Below are positions 1-11,100 of a stretch of DNA of 64,000 nt, piece by piece. A program made the position numbers and the translations under genes. The notes beneath the pieces are model-generated. The model saw nothing but the letters and a program-made list of their open reading frames with translations, searched no databases and had not been told where the DNA came from. This DNA is from Plantago major (taxonomy: Eukaryota; Streptophyta; Magnoliopsida; Lamiales; Plantaginaceae): assembly GCA_026545765.1 (NCBI GenBank), contig CM048839.1:53614677-53678676 (forward strand), given 5' to 3'. The first letter of the stretch is position 1. The number at the start of each line of letters is the position of its first letter.

Positions 1-308
1 GATATGCCTGTAAATGCTGACAATTTCATTGAGGGATAAGGCTACACTAGGGACGGCCAAATTATCGAATTATTTTTTAATACCAAAACCATCACCACGA
101 ATGTAACATCCGATCTTTGAGTTCAGGGTGATATGATGATCTCACGTGCATAAACATATGAAATTTCTAAGACACTTAATCCTCACGTCTTCCACGCAGG
201 AAACTTCCCAATGGTCACACATGTTAAGATTGCTATAAAACAAATACACTTAACTTTAAAGTTATTATGGATGGATTAAAGAAAAGAAAGGTGCACCTTG
301 TCGTATGA
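1..308. other. Intergenic, no gene seen
   Basis: AT-rich sequence with no convincing reading frame, RNA gene or repeat boundary. It forms the left flank of the PIF/Harbinger remnant that follows. Confidence 0.5.
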
Positions 309-311
309 TTA

Positions 312-987
312 GGCTGTGTCCAACGGGCATTTGATGGCATTTGAAAAAATGCCATCAAACGCCTTGGACCAGCCCCAACCATCGTTTGATGGAAAACTCC
401 ATCAAACGTGTCTGAAATTTAAATTTCATACGCATTTGATGGAGTTTGAAACCCATTTTCCTATTTTTAAAAAAAAAAAATTAGTTTCAATTTTTGCTTT
501 TCTTTGTTTCTCTTTTATTTTGTTTGTTTTCTTTTCTCCTTTTTCATTCTATTTCACATTTTATTTTCTTTCCGCTTTCGTTTGTAATATTTATTTTTTA
601 TGTTTTATATATTTTAAAATTGGTAAATTATATATAGTACACTAATTGTAAAATTTAATATATTCGAATTCACTAAAAAACGATCTTCCATAAAATAAAA
701 GGACTTCAAGAAAATAAAAAGATTACAAATTATAAAAAATTGAAAACATACAAATGATAATTAAAAATATTGGAAACTTTATCGCCCACCATGGCGTTGC
801 CATATATGCTCCATCAAATCATTTCGCAACGCCAAAGCCCGAGTTGGATCGGTTGAACGCGTTCTCTTGACATAATTCCTCCATGTGTATGGAATATTGT
901 GATCGGGTTCGAAAATTGCATCACCTTCCAATGAATCATAATCGCCCTTCTTGTAATAACGTTCATACTTATGACTTTCATCCTCCA
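312..987 (-). mobile_element. PIF/Harbinger DNA transposon, truncated
   Basis: The left end reads GGCTGTGTCCAACGGGCAT just after a TTA (309-311), the usual 3-bp target of PIF/Harbinger elements. The terminal stretch carries several copies of the ATTTGATGG word in both orientations, as seen in plant Harbinger ends. A transposase C-terminus lies inside on the minus strand. The other end is missing: the element stops where a Gypsy LTR begins at about 988. Terminal word and transposase fragment are seen; the family call is from known plant elements. Confidence 0.6.
779..987 (-). pseudogene. PIF/Harbinger (HARBI1/ALP1-like) transposase, C-terminal fragment
   Basis: The minus-strand reading frame ends in ALALRNDLMEHIWQRHGG, closely resembling the conserved C-terminus of plant HARBI1/ALP1-like nucleases (LRxDLxEHLW pattern), and an upstream MEDES segment matches the same region. 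In intact members this follows a DDE nuclease domain that cuts and pastes the element. Only about 70 codons survive; the catalytic part is gone because the sequence switches to an unrelated LTR at about 988. It cannot encode an active transposase. Confidence 0.6.
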
Positions 988-1776
988 TGATGTGCACTCA
1001 GAGTTTTTGATTTTCGTTGTAGAACCTATAATCCCTAAATATAATCGAAGATTAAATTTATAAGTCGGAAGTCCTCAAATCCATAGTTTATAGCAGAAAG
1101 CTGACTCAAGATGTCGTTCTCCACAGACACTTAGCACAGGAACAAGAAAATAACGTATGTAAATTGTATGTAGAAAGTAAACAGAATGATTGCAGACAGA
1201 TTGATTGAATCGCTGTAAACCCTAATTAATTGAGATGAAATCGATGGTGGGAAGGTGTAAAGGATCCCCGACCTCCCTCTGCTATGCTACTCCCAACTTC
1301 CTAGCTAAAATCCTATGCGGTTACCTCTAACGATAGCAGGGCATAATACTATGGTGCATGAGGCGTAGTCGGCAGGAGTACCCCTACTCAATTCAATGAA
1401 ACTACTGTGTCACTCAGCAGAACATCACACCACGAAGGATGTATAGAGTTGTATAACCATGATTTACGTCTAATAACTATTCCATTAATATATATCACGG
1501 TATATAAAGAAGTAGCAAAAGTAGAGTTACGGCGGTTCGACTTTACAAGAGAAAGTTAGCTACTCATAGTATTCTACTGACAGAAATCGAAATCAATAAA
1601 GAAACGAAGAAGAAGAAGAAGAAGAAGAAGAAGAAGAAGAAGAAGAAGAAGAAGAAGAAGAAGAAGAAGAAGAAGAAGCTTAGTCTCTGATGTCTTCGTG
1701 CTGCTTCTAGGGTTTCTTCCTTCTGGGTGCCGGTTAAACCTAGTTAACCCGGGTCGACCCACCAGGTTTCACAACA
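988..1776 (-). mobile_element. Solo LTR, Gypsy family (reverse orientation)
   Basis: Read on the minus strand, this stretch matches the LTR at about 31300-32137 over most of its length, ending in the same GAGTGCACATCA. The minus-strand left end TGTTGTGAAACC may be the true LTR start, giving about 789 bp. No internal domains or second LTR are attached, so it is a solo LTR or LTR fragment. The flanks (Harbinger on one side, LINE on the other) show no shared 5-bp duplication, hinting at later rearrangement. An old fossil; divergence from the other copy is clearly visible by eye. Confidence 0.7.
1606..1678. repeat. (GAA)n microsatellite
   Basis: About 24 consecutive GAA/AAG triplets inside the Gypsy solo LTR. 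The related LTR at 31 kb has only short pyrimidine/purine runs there, so the expansion happened in this copy. Confidence 0.95.
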
Positions 1777-1790
1777 TAGGTCCCTATGGA

Positions 1791-1953
1791 TTTAGGGGTC
1801 TCGCCAAGCATCAATATTCATCAAATTCCAAACTCGCCACCGAATACCTTTCCATACTAATGGAATAGTGTCATAAATACTCTTCCAAGTAAAATAAGCA
1901 TTATTACCTTGGGGAACAGCCTCAAGAACATCTTAATTGGGAAAGTACTTAGC
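1791..1953 (-). pseudogene. LINE retrotransposon remnant, C-terminal end of the polyprotein
   Basis: The minus-strand translation contains VLEAVPQGNNAYFTWKSIYD then VWKGIRWRVWN, the pattern found after the reverse transcriptase in plant LINEs (Y-TWRSI ... GLRWRVGNG). One in-frame stop lies just before VLEAV and another after WRDP. Only about 54 codons are recognisable; no RT core, endonuclease or poly(A) tail was found nearby. A dead scrap next to the solo LTR. Confidence 0.55.
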
Positions 1954-2106
1954 CTTAGAGACACGACTCCGTAGAGAGTTAAGTTCACTATCTCTCCTAC
2001 TTTATACGATCTATTTCTTACTTTATTAACATTTCTCTTACTTTATTTACTGACTGTTTAGTATAGAGTTAAAAAAGTGAGTTAAAGAAAAAAATTAGCT
2101 GATGAA

Positions 2107-2818
2107 GGCTCTGCTTACCAAAACTAGCTGGTAGCTGATTAACTAGTTTATAGCTGATTAGGTAACTGAGATAAGCTAGCTGATTAGGTAGCTGAATAGA
2201 AAGCTGATAAGCTAGCTGATTAGGTAGATGATTAACTAGCTGAAAAGCTAAATGATTTTAATGTAGGTGTTTAGCAAATTAGCTGATAAGCTAGCTGGTA
2301 TTTTGTAAAGGCATTACTCTTATTTTTATTTTCTTTAACCTTTCTCATCGTATTATGAGTCTATATTTTTTTAAATAATAGTACATCACGTTTTGTCTAA
2401 TTATTCTAATATATATTCAATGTACTTTTCACCGCCACTTTAATAACATCATTAAAAATTATCAGAAGTTGAAAAAAATATTCATTGAGCATTCTAACTT
2501 AGTAAGGAAAAAACTTGGTAATTGTTGTGTACTACATGTATACTGCGCAATGAGATACAACAATGGCGATGGAACACAGGATAATGGCAGAGTAAATAAT
2601 AATAAACAGGTGGTTTTCCTTTTTTCTAATTTAGGTCAGTGATATTTTCGGAATGAAAAAGATAAGAAGGAGCTTTTTTTTTAAAAAAAAAATCTAACTT
2701 GGGTAGCTTCCTAATCAGCTAGCTGATTTAAGAAGCTGCGCGTTCACGTAACGAGCTTTTTATTAGTCAATGGGCAAGAAAAGCTCATGGAGATGAAAAG
2801 CTAGTGGTAAACGGAGCC
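2107..2818. mobile_element. Non-autonomous TIR DNA transposon with AGCTGATTAG motifs
   Basis: The ends form an inverted repeat: GGCTCTGCTTACCA on the left against GGCTCCGTTTACCA read inward from the right. GAA borders both ends (2104-2106 and 2819-2821), a possible 3-bp target duplication. Inside, near both ends, words such as TAGCTGATTAGGTAGCTGA recur many times in direct and inverted order. No coding capacity. Superfamily unclear; the 3-bp duplication fits PIF/Harbinger or CACTA-like elements better than MULE. Confidence 0.5.
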
Positions 2819-5514
2819 GAATAGTAACTGAGTTAAAGGTGGATTATAAAAAATGGTGTTTGAAATAGAGTTAAAAAAAATAGAGCTAAAAACTTATAAG
2901 GTTTATAGGGTTGTTCTATATGGTATGTAAGAATAAAGTGATGTGTTTGATATTTTTTAAGGTTATTTGATTGGTTTAAATATTGTTTGATTGGTTTGAG
3001 ATTGTTAGTTTGATTGAAAAAGTAAAGAGGAAGTAAGAGTAGGGTAGAAAAGAGAATGATGATTGTTTAGTGGACAACAAATTGAATTGAATTTGTTACT
3101 ATAGAAGTTACAAAATAAATACCATGAAACATTTTAACGGATGGATAGTAGTTCTTAGTGGTATACCAAACAGACTATTAATCTTTTCTTAAAACTTGTT
3201 TCCGGATCCGCTCGTAATTGGATCCGGGACGGAGGGAGTATCTATATATAATACAATAACCAAAAAAGGTTTTGAGCAATCTTAAGCTGTCCAAGTCATG
3301 TAAATATGTGGCAGAATGGAGATCTCCCATTGGTCCGTTGTATTTATACTTGGCAAATCTTTTCATTCTGATTGGTCCAAAAAAATTAAGAGTGTTTATG
3401 TGCTTTAATTTTGATAAAAAACGGTTTCCATAATTAAGTTGTGGATCAATTAATATTTACCAATTTGTCATTGGTTTAGTACGTATGTGAACAATCTTAA
3501 ATAAGGAAATAGAATAGATATAGTATATAGATATGAGAATATATAGTCATGTGCTTGATTAGTCGTTTGATTCAAAAATGAAAAATGGTAGGCAAATCTT
3601 CATGCAATAGAATAGTAGGAAAGTGATAAAGTTGCACTAAGTGTCATGGGACTGTGGGAGTGTAATGAAAAATATAAAGTATACTTAGTAAATTAATTTA
3701 CACTTACACCTAAATGAGTAAATAAATATATTAAAAAATATAGCCCATCGTTTCCAATTGTATTGAGTACGGGTTTTAAGAGTAATTATTATATAAATAA
3801 ATAGAACAATTCAAAAAATTGAGATCTCCCAGATATAAAAATATGAGAGATTGATAATAAAATAGGATAACTATTTTTCATTTAAGGTATGCAAAGTTAA
3901 GATTGAGAATAAAGTATTTGATTTGAGTTTATATTATAATTTTGTTATACTCATACCGCCTCATACTCAAGTTCCGATTGAGGTGATTAGAGGTTTCGAG
4001 AGTAAACTATATGAATAAATAGAATAATTCATAAAACGTAAAGTTAAATGAGTAAAAGCATAATAGATATTTCATATAAGATATGCAAAGTTGAAATTGA
4101 AATTTACAAAAATTAAAATTTAAAGTTGGGATTCGAACGGGTAAAGTATATAACAACTTTTTTTTGTGATTAAGTAGTAATCTTTAGTTAAACGTTATTT
4201 AAGAATATCAATATTAAAAAGTAAGATTTATTCACAACATATTTTTATTAATATCATATAGTCTCTTAATTAATGTTAATCCCTACGTTCAAAATAAATG
4301 ACACATTTCGATTTTATTAAAAGTTTAAGGTCAACTTTGACCATAAATGACTTCTATATTATATTGGAAAATTATTTAGTAAAATTATATGTTTGCGAAG
4401 TTCATTAAGTCCAATTTCACAATATAATTTATTTTAAATATTTTCCGATATGATATAAGAGCAATTTATAGTCAAAGTCGACGAAAAAATTTTCTCATGC
4501 TTAAATATTAGCAATTTATGGTCAAAGTTGACTCCATCAGATCATTTATAGCAATTTTCTTTAATGTACTTCATGCTTAAATAATAAAAATATATGAAGT
4601 CAAATTATTTTAAAATTCATGTTTTTCTAAATTGAAGAAAACATTAGCTCTCCAACCCAAGTGTTTGGTGTAACCATCCATTTTGCACTTATATCATATG
4701 GTCTTTCATACTATATACTCCCGATTTCAACTTCCTGTGTTGACCTTTTCGAGTCAACCAATGTCAAATTTAACCTCAAATTACTCTTAAACTATAAAGG
4801 TAAATGACTTAATAAAACCATATAATGAAAATTTCAAAAGTAAGATTTTATAATATGACTTTATTAATTAAATATTTAACCATTGTCCTATAAAAGTAGT
4901 TCGAGGTTAAACTTTTGTAAAATTTTGTAGTGCTTAACTCACTAACACATATGCTATGGCTAGATATTATTCATAAACTAAGTTATGAAACAGGGAACCT
5001 TGATTTCGTTAATTGTTAAATAAGTCACCAGGGCACGAGTCGGGCTTGGGCCAAGCCTATGTAACACGAGTCGAGTACACTACCCAACCTCGATGGATCA
5101 AATTCAAATACATGCGAGTCAACAAGCCACACTGTGCTTTCAAAACTCCTACTCCACCTGGACAAGAGTTGGGCTTGGGCCTAGCCTGCGTAACATGGGC
5201 CGGGCCTTCAAAATTCTTCCAAGTCCATCCCATTATGAGAAATTTCATGACAAATAGGAATAAGAATTTAAGGGATGTTTTGAATTGTCCACGAGAGCCT
5301 TTATGTGGGTTGGACTGTCTTCGGCTTAGCTTTTAGACACATTTTGCCCGTCCTTCCGGGGGTAGATGTCGTATGTTCTTTCAGGATATGTGACACATGT
5401 GATATTCTTAAGATTAAAAAAAATCCAGTTGCATGTAAATTTGTAATTTAAATTTATTTTATATATGTTTTTTTCCTTTCTAATTTCATATTAAAATCAT
5501 TCCAGTCTAGTTCG
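2819..5514. other. AT-rich intergenic stretch with MITE traces
   Basis: No gene seen. Near 3221-3241 the words GGATCCGGGACGGAGGGAGTA resemble one end of the very common plant Stowaway-type MITE. Around 5036-5075 and 5165-5205 a GGGCTTGGGCC-AAGCC/TAGCC-...GTAACA motif occurs twice in direct orientation, a diverged duplicated repeat. The rest is low-complexity AT-rich DNA. Confidence 0.4.
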
Positions 5515-6070
5515 TCATATATCGATATTCAAGAGACGCAAGAATTTGCTAAGTGGATACTTCATGTCAGTGACGGGGCTATGGGGATTTAAAAAATTAT
5601 AAAATGGTGACAATGATGGTATCAAGATTCTCGATGCTATACTTTTTTGAGAAATGAGTAATCTTATTGCAACCATTATGATAGCACATATATGTCATTA
5701 TTGGAGCATTTAACTGATCCATCACTTGACTCAGAATATTTCTGATCATCGATTTTTCTCTTGCATCGACTAATTTTGTAGTTGATGAGATTAATAATTA
5801 ATTTGTTATGTCGAAGATGTCCGATGAATGTGTCAAGTACTCGAGTAGGGAGTCATTACAAAGGTGGATGGTGTTGAGAATTGTCTCGGGGATGTTTTCA
5901 TAACAATTCTTGAGTGCTTAAGGTTCGATGGATGTATGATCATGATGATGCAAATACTAATCAGACTTCCGGGTTGTGGAATGGTACAAGTACTCATAGT
6001 TACTAAGTTTTGAAAAACATGTCATCGAGGCAAAATTGATACGTAAAATCAATGTAGTGAAAAAACTTTT
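5515..6070 (+). pseudogene. Helitron helicase (Pif1-like) remnant, split by a Copia insertion
   Basis: Forward translations in changing frames resemble the C-terminal half of plant Helitron Pif1-type helicases: IQETQEFAKWILHVSDGAMG (helicases have EFAKWLLxIGDG), then LLEHLTDPSLDSEYFSDHRF with a downstream MSKMSDECVKYSSRES, then a NTNQTSGLWNGT segment (helicases have RNxDxxxGLCNGT). Many stops and frameshifts show long decay. A further trace appears after the Copia element at 20878-20938. The Copia target site duplication CTTTT splits this remnant. Recognition rests on pattern memory; a profile search would settle it. Confidence 0.55.
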
Positions 6071-7710
6071 TGTTGGTTCAGATAACGGCAAAGTAAAAGA
6101 CTAGAGGGGGGGGGGGTAAATAGTCTTTTAAAACTTTTGTCGATAAACACAGTTTCTCAGATATCTGTGAAGATATCTGGTACTTAATTTCAGAGAGCGG
6201 AAGACTTTTCTATGATAAGTGCACGTGCTCAGCAAGATGAGTGTAAGTACTTTGCAAGATAAGTAAAGCAAGTAATAAACTGCAGAAAGTAAATAACACA
6301 AGTCTTTTTATAGTGGTATCTGAAGGTGGCGTAATCCTTCAACTAATCCACTTCGGCCTTTCTCAGACCTAGAATCCACTAAGACAGATAAATGAGGTAA
6401 CCTTACAGATATCTTCTCTTGATTCCTAAATACACTAGGTTCCCAACCAAGTGTTCCCCCGAGTTATTCCCCGGCTTTCACAGCCAAGTACTTCCTGTAC
6501 TCAGAAACCTTTTGAGTTGTTCCTTAGTTTCCCAAACTAAGTACTTCCTGTGCTCAATAACCTTGGAGTTATTCCTTAGTTTCCCAAACTAAGTACTTCC
6601 TGTACTCCACGCCATTTAAGGTGTTGGTTAAGGTAAATTGTCAGGTGAGCTTCTTTAATAACTTGTTCAGTTATTCAGATAGCTCTATGAATCAAGTATA
6701 CTTAATACACTTTGCAATGTATGGTATCTTGTTCTCTACTGACCCAAGTCTATGGTAAGTGTTCAAGAGAATGAAACTCAGATATGAAATCTTAGTTCAA
6801 CTCTTTCACAAATAACAATGCTCGTTAAGGATCAGGACACTTAGAACTTTGGTGCTACTTAGAATCAAGAGCTTTGGTCGCAACAGAAAGCTTGAAGGTA
6901 AGTAGTAAGCTTGAGAGAGCTTGTGAGAGTATTCAATATAAGTTCAGTGATCTAAGGTGTTCAGTGTATGTTCTCAAGCAGTCTAAGTGTTGATATTTAT
7001 AGATGAATTTGAGTGCCGTTTGAATAGTATTCGTTAGGCTTAAATCAAATTCAAACTATTGATATCAAAGTATAATCTTATGTGAGTTTGTCTTCTTTTT
7101 GAGCTACCGTTTTGTTCGGACATTTCATCCGGCATTTAATGCCTTTATCTTGTACTTTGTCCTGTAGTGTCAACGGAACTATGCATTGTATCAGAGATCT
7201 TATTCTATCAGAGTTTTCTGAAGCTTTGCATGTTCTTTTTCATAGATTATCACAACTCCAGATACCACTTGTTGAAATAACTTTGTTATAATATATTTCT
7301 TTTCAGAAACATATTTTATGTCCAAGGTATCTGAGTATAGATATCTGTGGGCACTTTCCTCGTCTCAGAAACCTTTTATTCTCAGATATCTTTTGCAACA
7401 ATTGTGTTTCGAAACACTTGTTTCTTCAAGATATCTGGACATAGGTATCTGAAAAACCTTTGTCTTCAGCAATCTTGTGCATTCTTCAAATCCGTTGAAC
7501 TTTTCCTGCTGGATGCCTTCTACTTGATCTTCTTCAAAGAATAAAAATTACATTTCGAGACCTAACATCCTATACAAGATTTGCTAGACTATCATACTTA
7601 GTGAATTTCCTCTTTTACAGTGTTCAAGTGAACTAAGAGTACTAACCATCTTTCTGAGCTAAGATAAGTCATTAGGTTGCTGATCAAAATCTAAACAGAT
7701 ATTCCTAACA
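6071..7710 (-). repeat. 3' LTR of the Sire-type Copia element
   Basis: 1,640 bp, near-identical for most of its length to 19219-20872. It carries many copies of the palindrome AGATATCT and variants. The polypurine tract lies directly before it on the minus strand (7711-7725, AAAATGGGGGAAATT). A G-run at about 6107-6117 is longer than in the other LTR. Confidence 0.9.
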
Positions 7711-7725
7711 AATTTCCCCCATTTT
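7711..7725 (-). other. Polypurine tract of the Copia element
   Basis: AAAATGGGGGAAATT on the minus strand abuts the 3' LTR, the standard position for plus-strand DNA priming in LTR retrotransposons. Confidence 0.75.
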
Positions 7726-8104
7726 GATCAGTCAACGATGACTATCTGACCTATTACAGATCTGGATGAGGAAACAATCCACTACTTAATCATTTCTTAT
7801 GATTTTTTAATTCATATAATTAAGTGCAAAAAGTAAACATCAACCAAATCACAAGGTGTGATCTTTGCTGACAAGTTATCTTTTATAGAGAATAATATGT
7901 GAGAGTAAGTTCATCAGATATGTTACAGAGAAAGTTTACAGATAACTTTAGTACATAATACAATTCAGCTCAGTCAGCAAGATACAAAAAAAAAAAATAC
8001 ATAGTAAATTAGGACAACAGGAGTAACCAAGCTCCAAGTAGACATCCTAATGAACTAGTCTTCAAGTCTTCAACACTTCAAGTTTTCAAAAACAACTCCA
8101 TGGA

Positions 8105-11100
8105 TCAATCTGCAAATTTCCTATCACCAAACCTTTTGATATCATCAGAGTAGTCATAGAGAAGAGTTCTGACAATCATCTCTGTGTCTCTGGTAAATCC
8201 ACAGACTTCCTTGTAGGTTTTGGTAGGATTTTTCTTGACAAAGTGCTTGACCCACAGATACTTTCCCCATTTCCAGACATGCTCGATTCTGATATCTGAT
8301 AGCTTGAAGTATTCATAAATGATCTTCAGATATCTAATGTCACCCTTGTATTGATCTTCAGTTAAGTAGAAGGACTCATAGGGTTCCACAACAAGTCTTG
8401 CTCTTGTGCCTGTTCCAGTAATGTTGGGAATTTTGTGCACATCATCTGGCTTTCCATAAGGACATACATCCGAGTGGTCCTTCTTCATGGCTTCTATTCT
8501 CTTGATTACTTCGAAATCCAACCAGGCTTTGATGTAGTTGGTGTTAATCAAGATTGGCTTGTCTTTTCTCCATGCCATGAGCTGTTTATGGATTGGTTCT
8601 GGAAATTTTGAGTTTACCAATAGATGCTTAAGTTCCAGAATCCAGTAGCCATTCTTCTGATTAATGCACCTGTAGACAGAGGAGTCGCTGTTGGTCTTCA
8701 CATACTCAATCTTGGCTTCTTCAGGCCTGAGTGGTAGTTGAAGTCTTTGTTCAGCTCTCAGTCTGTTCCTCCTTTGTCTTGAATTCTCCTTTAGGGTATT
8801 GCTTGAAGAACCACCCTGGATCGACTTGGTATTTCCAGAGGGTGTTTTAGCTGCCAAAGGCTTTGCAGCTATGGGCTCAGTTAGGCTATCAATTTTCCTT
8901 TTTCTATGAAGAGGAGCTTCATCTTCATCAGTCTCTTCATCATCATCAACGTCAATTCTTGTGAGACTTTTGCAGCCTTCTTCATTGCCCAGGGATTTGA
9001 TTTGGCCATCTTCTTCTTCAGAAGAAGATTCATCAATCCCTCTTACTTGTCTTCTCCTTGGAGCCTTGGTACTCCTTGGAGGTTTCTGTGCTCTGGCCCT
9101 TGTTGTCATTCCTTGTTCAGGAAGTTGAGTGGTGGCCACTATCTGTAGAGCAGTCTGACTGGAGGAGGGCTCATTTATTCTGAGAGGTGGTTGTTCAGAT
9201 TTTCTTTTGTTTCCTCTTCCTCTTCCTCTTCCTCTCTGAGCAACTTGATATTCTTCCCCCTTAGTCATTGTTGACTGACTAAGAATCACAAATGATTCTG
9301 AAAGAGAGTTAAAGTTGCCTTGCAGCTAGTTGTAAGCAGCAACCAACTTTTCCAGATCAGCCTTGAGCTCCTGATTTTGTTTGATAAGACCAGTATCCTT
9401 ATCAGTAAGCTCTTCCAGTGGGCCTTGAACATCATCTGCTTTTCCAGCAGCATAGCACGCCTCTTCAAATGCTTTTGCAACCAAGTTTTGGTCATCATCT
9501 CTAACCATGCCTAGAGCTTTCTAAGAAATGATCAGACTGATTGTTCTCTGAGTGATGAGCTCAATGAAAGTTTTCAATTCTACAGGGACTGATGCAGTGG
9601 CGGCTTTATCTTGAGAAAACAACTCCTTTTTCAATTTAGCCAGTACTTGATATCTGTTCAAGTATTCATTGGAGTTGACATTTGGCAGCTTGCTGAATAT
9701 TTCAGGAGCAATCAGCTTCCTTTCAAATGAGAAACCGCTAAATGTTCATTGCGGTGTTCTGCCAATGTCTTGTCTTCTTCATCATCTGAGATATCAGCCC
9801 AGTGATCTTCATCCTCTTGGACATTTTCATCAATGTTTTCTAGTCCAGCAACCATCTCAGAGATGGGTTTCTTACCTTTTAGTGAGGAGGATGGTACATA
9901 TTTTTGGAATGCAGCCTTAGCATCATGCTTGTCACTAGATACTTGCTCAAGATTCTAATTCTCAAAGAATTGCCTGAACGGCAAGCTGGAGTTCTTTCAT
10001 TTCAGCATAAGCTTCCATTTTCTTGATTGTTTGATCTTCAATCTTCTGGAGCTTTGCTCTGGATTTAGCTATCTTTTCTTCCAGTTGAAGATGTAGTTGT
10101 TGTTCTTCCTCCAACAGTTGTTTGAGTTGAGCAACTCTGGCTTGTGCATCTGATATTTTCTGAGTTGTTCCTTCAGAGTGCTCAACTACTTGTTCAGTAG
10201 TATTTTTGTGTTGGGGAGTTGGATGATTAGATTTTTGAGGAGATGGAAGAGGGGATTGTTGTGATGTCCTCTCAGTGTGCTGCAACTGAGGCAATGTGTC
10301 CTTGTGGAATCCCTCCCGTCCCTGGTGCAGGGGCATCATCATCATCCTTATCATCATCATCCTTTTTATGATGGCAGAGGGAGGTTCATCAAAGTTGTTC
10401 TCATCTATTTCTTCCTCCTCATCATCTTCAGATACAAGATTAATCACTTCAGGAATAGTGATCTTCTGCCCATTAACCTCCTCTTGCTCAGAAGGAATAA
10501 ATTGTAGAGTGCAGGGGGTGGCTTGAATGCCATCTGCAATCTTGTCGACCATCACCGATTGAAGGCTTGAATCAACTTGTGCCACTTCTCCGGAGAAATC
10601 CTTGCAATAAAGTCGCCAATCTTTGATACCGTGGGGAACATTGCATGGATGTAGTTCTCCAAGTCAAGAGCTCGTGCTCGTCTCGTAGGCTGATCTATGA
10701 TTCTCAATATTTCAGAGAGATCAGAGCACCTTAACCTCTGCCATTTCTTGAAGCATTGAATGTGCTTTGGCAGGGTATGAGCTTTGAAGAAGGGAAGTAG
10801 GTCCTTTTTCGCATCATCAGGGACCTTCGTGGCACTTGTTTGAACCTGAAAGAAAGAGTTCTGAGTTAGATTCAAAACTTGTGTAGATATCTGAGTACAA
10901 GTGTAGTTAGATTTCTGAGTTACCTGAATGAGTAAATCAGGCTCAGAGACTTGTACTACTGAGACAGGGGTTGCCTCAGATATCTTGTTGTGAGGTGGAG
11001 ACTTGGAAGTCTAGTCCTCATCAACCTTTCTTTCTGCTTGAACCTGGGAATTAAAACATAACACTTAGGAAATTTTATCAAGAAAATTTTTATTGACAAA

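Noticed and set aside
316-645. 109-codon forward frame rich in Phe
   Set aside because: It lies across the terminal repeat and AT-rich interior of a Harbinger element; composition is not protein-like.
1574-1762. Minus-strand frame with a long poly-leucine run
   Set aside because: It is the translation of a (GAA)n microsatellite inside a solo LTR.
5013-5336. 107-codon forward frame
   Set aside because: Made from a diverged duplicated GGGCTTGGGCC repeat; no domain or splice context.
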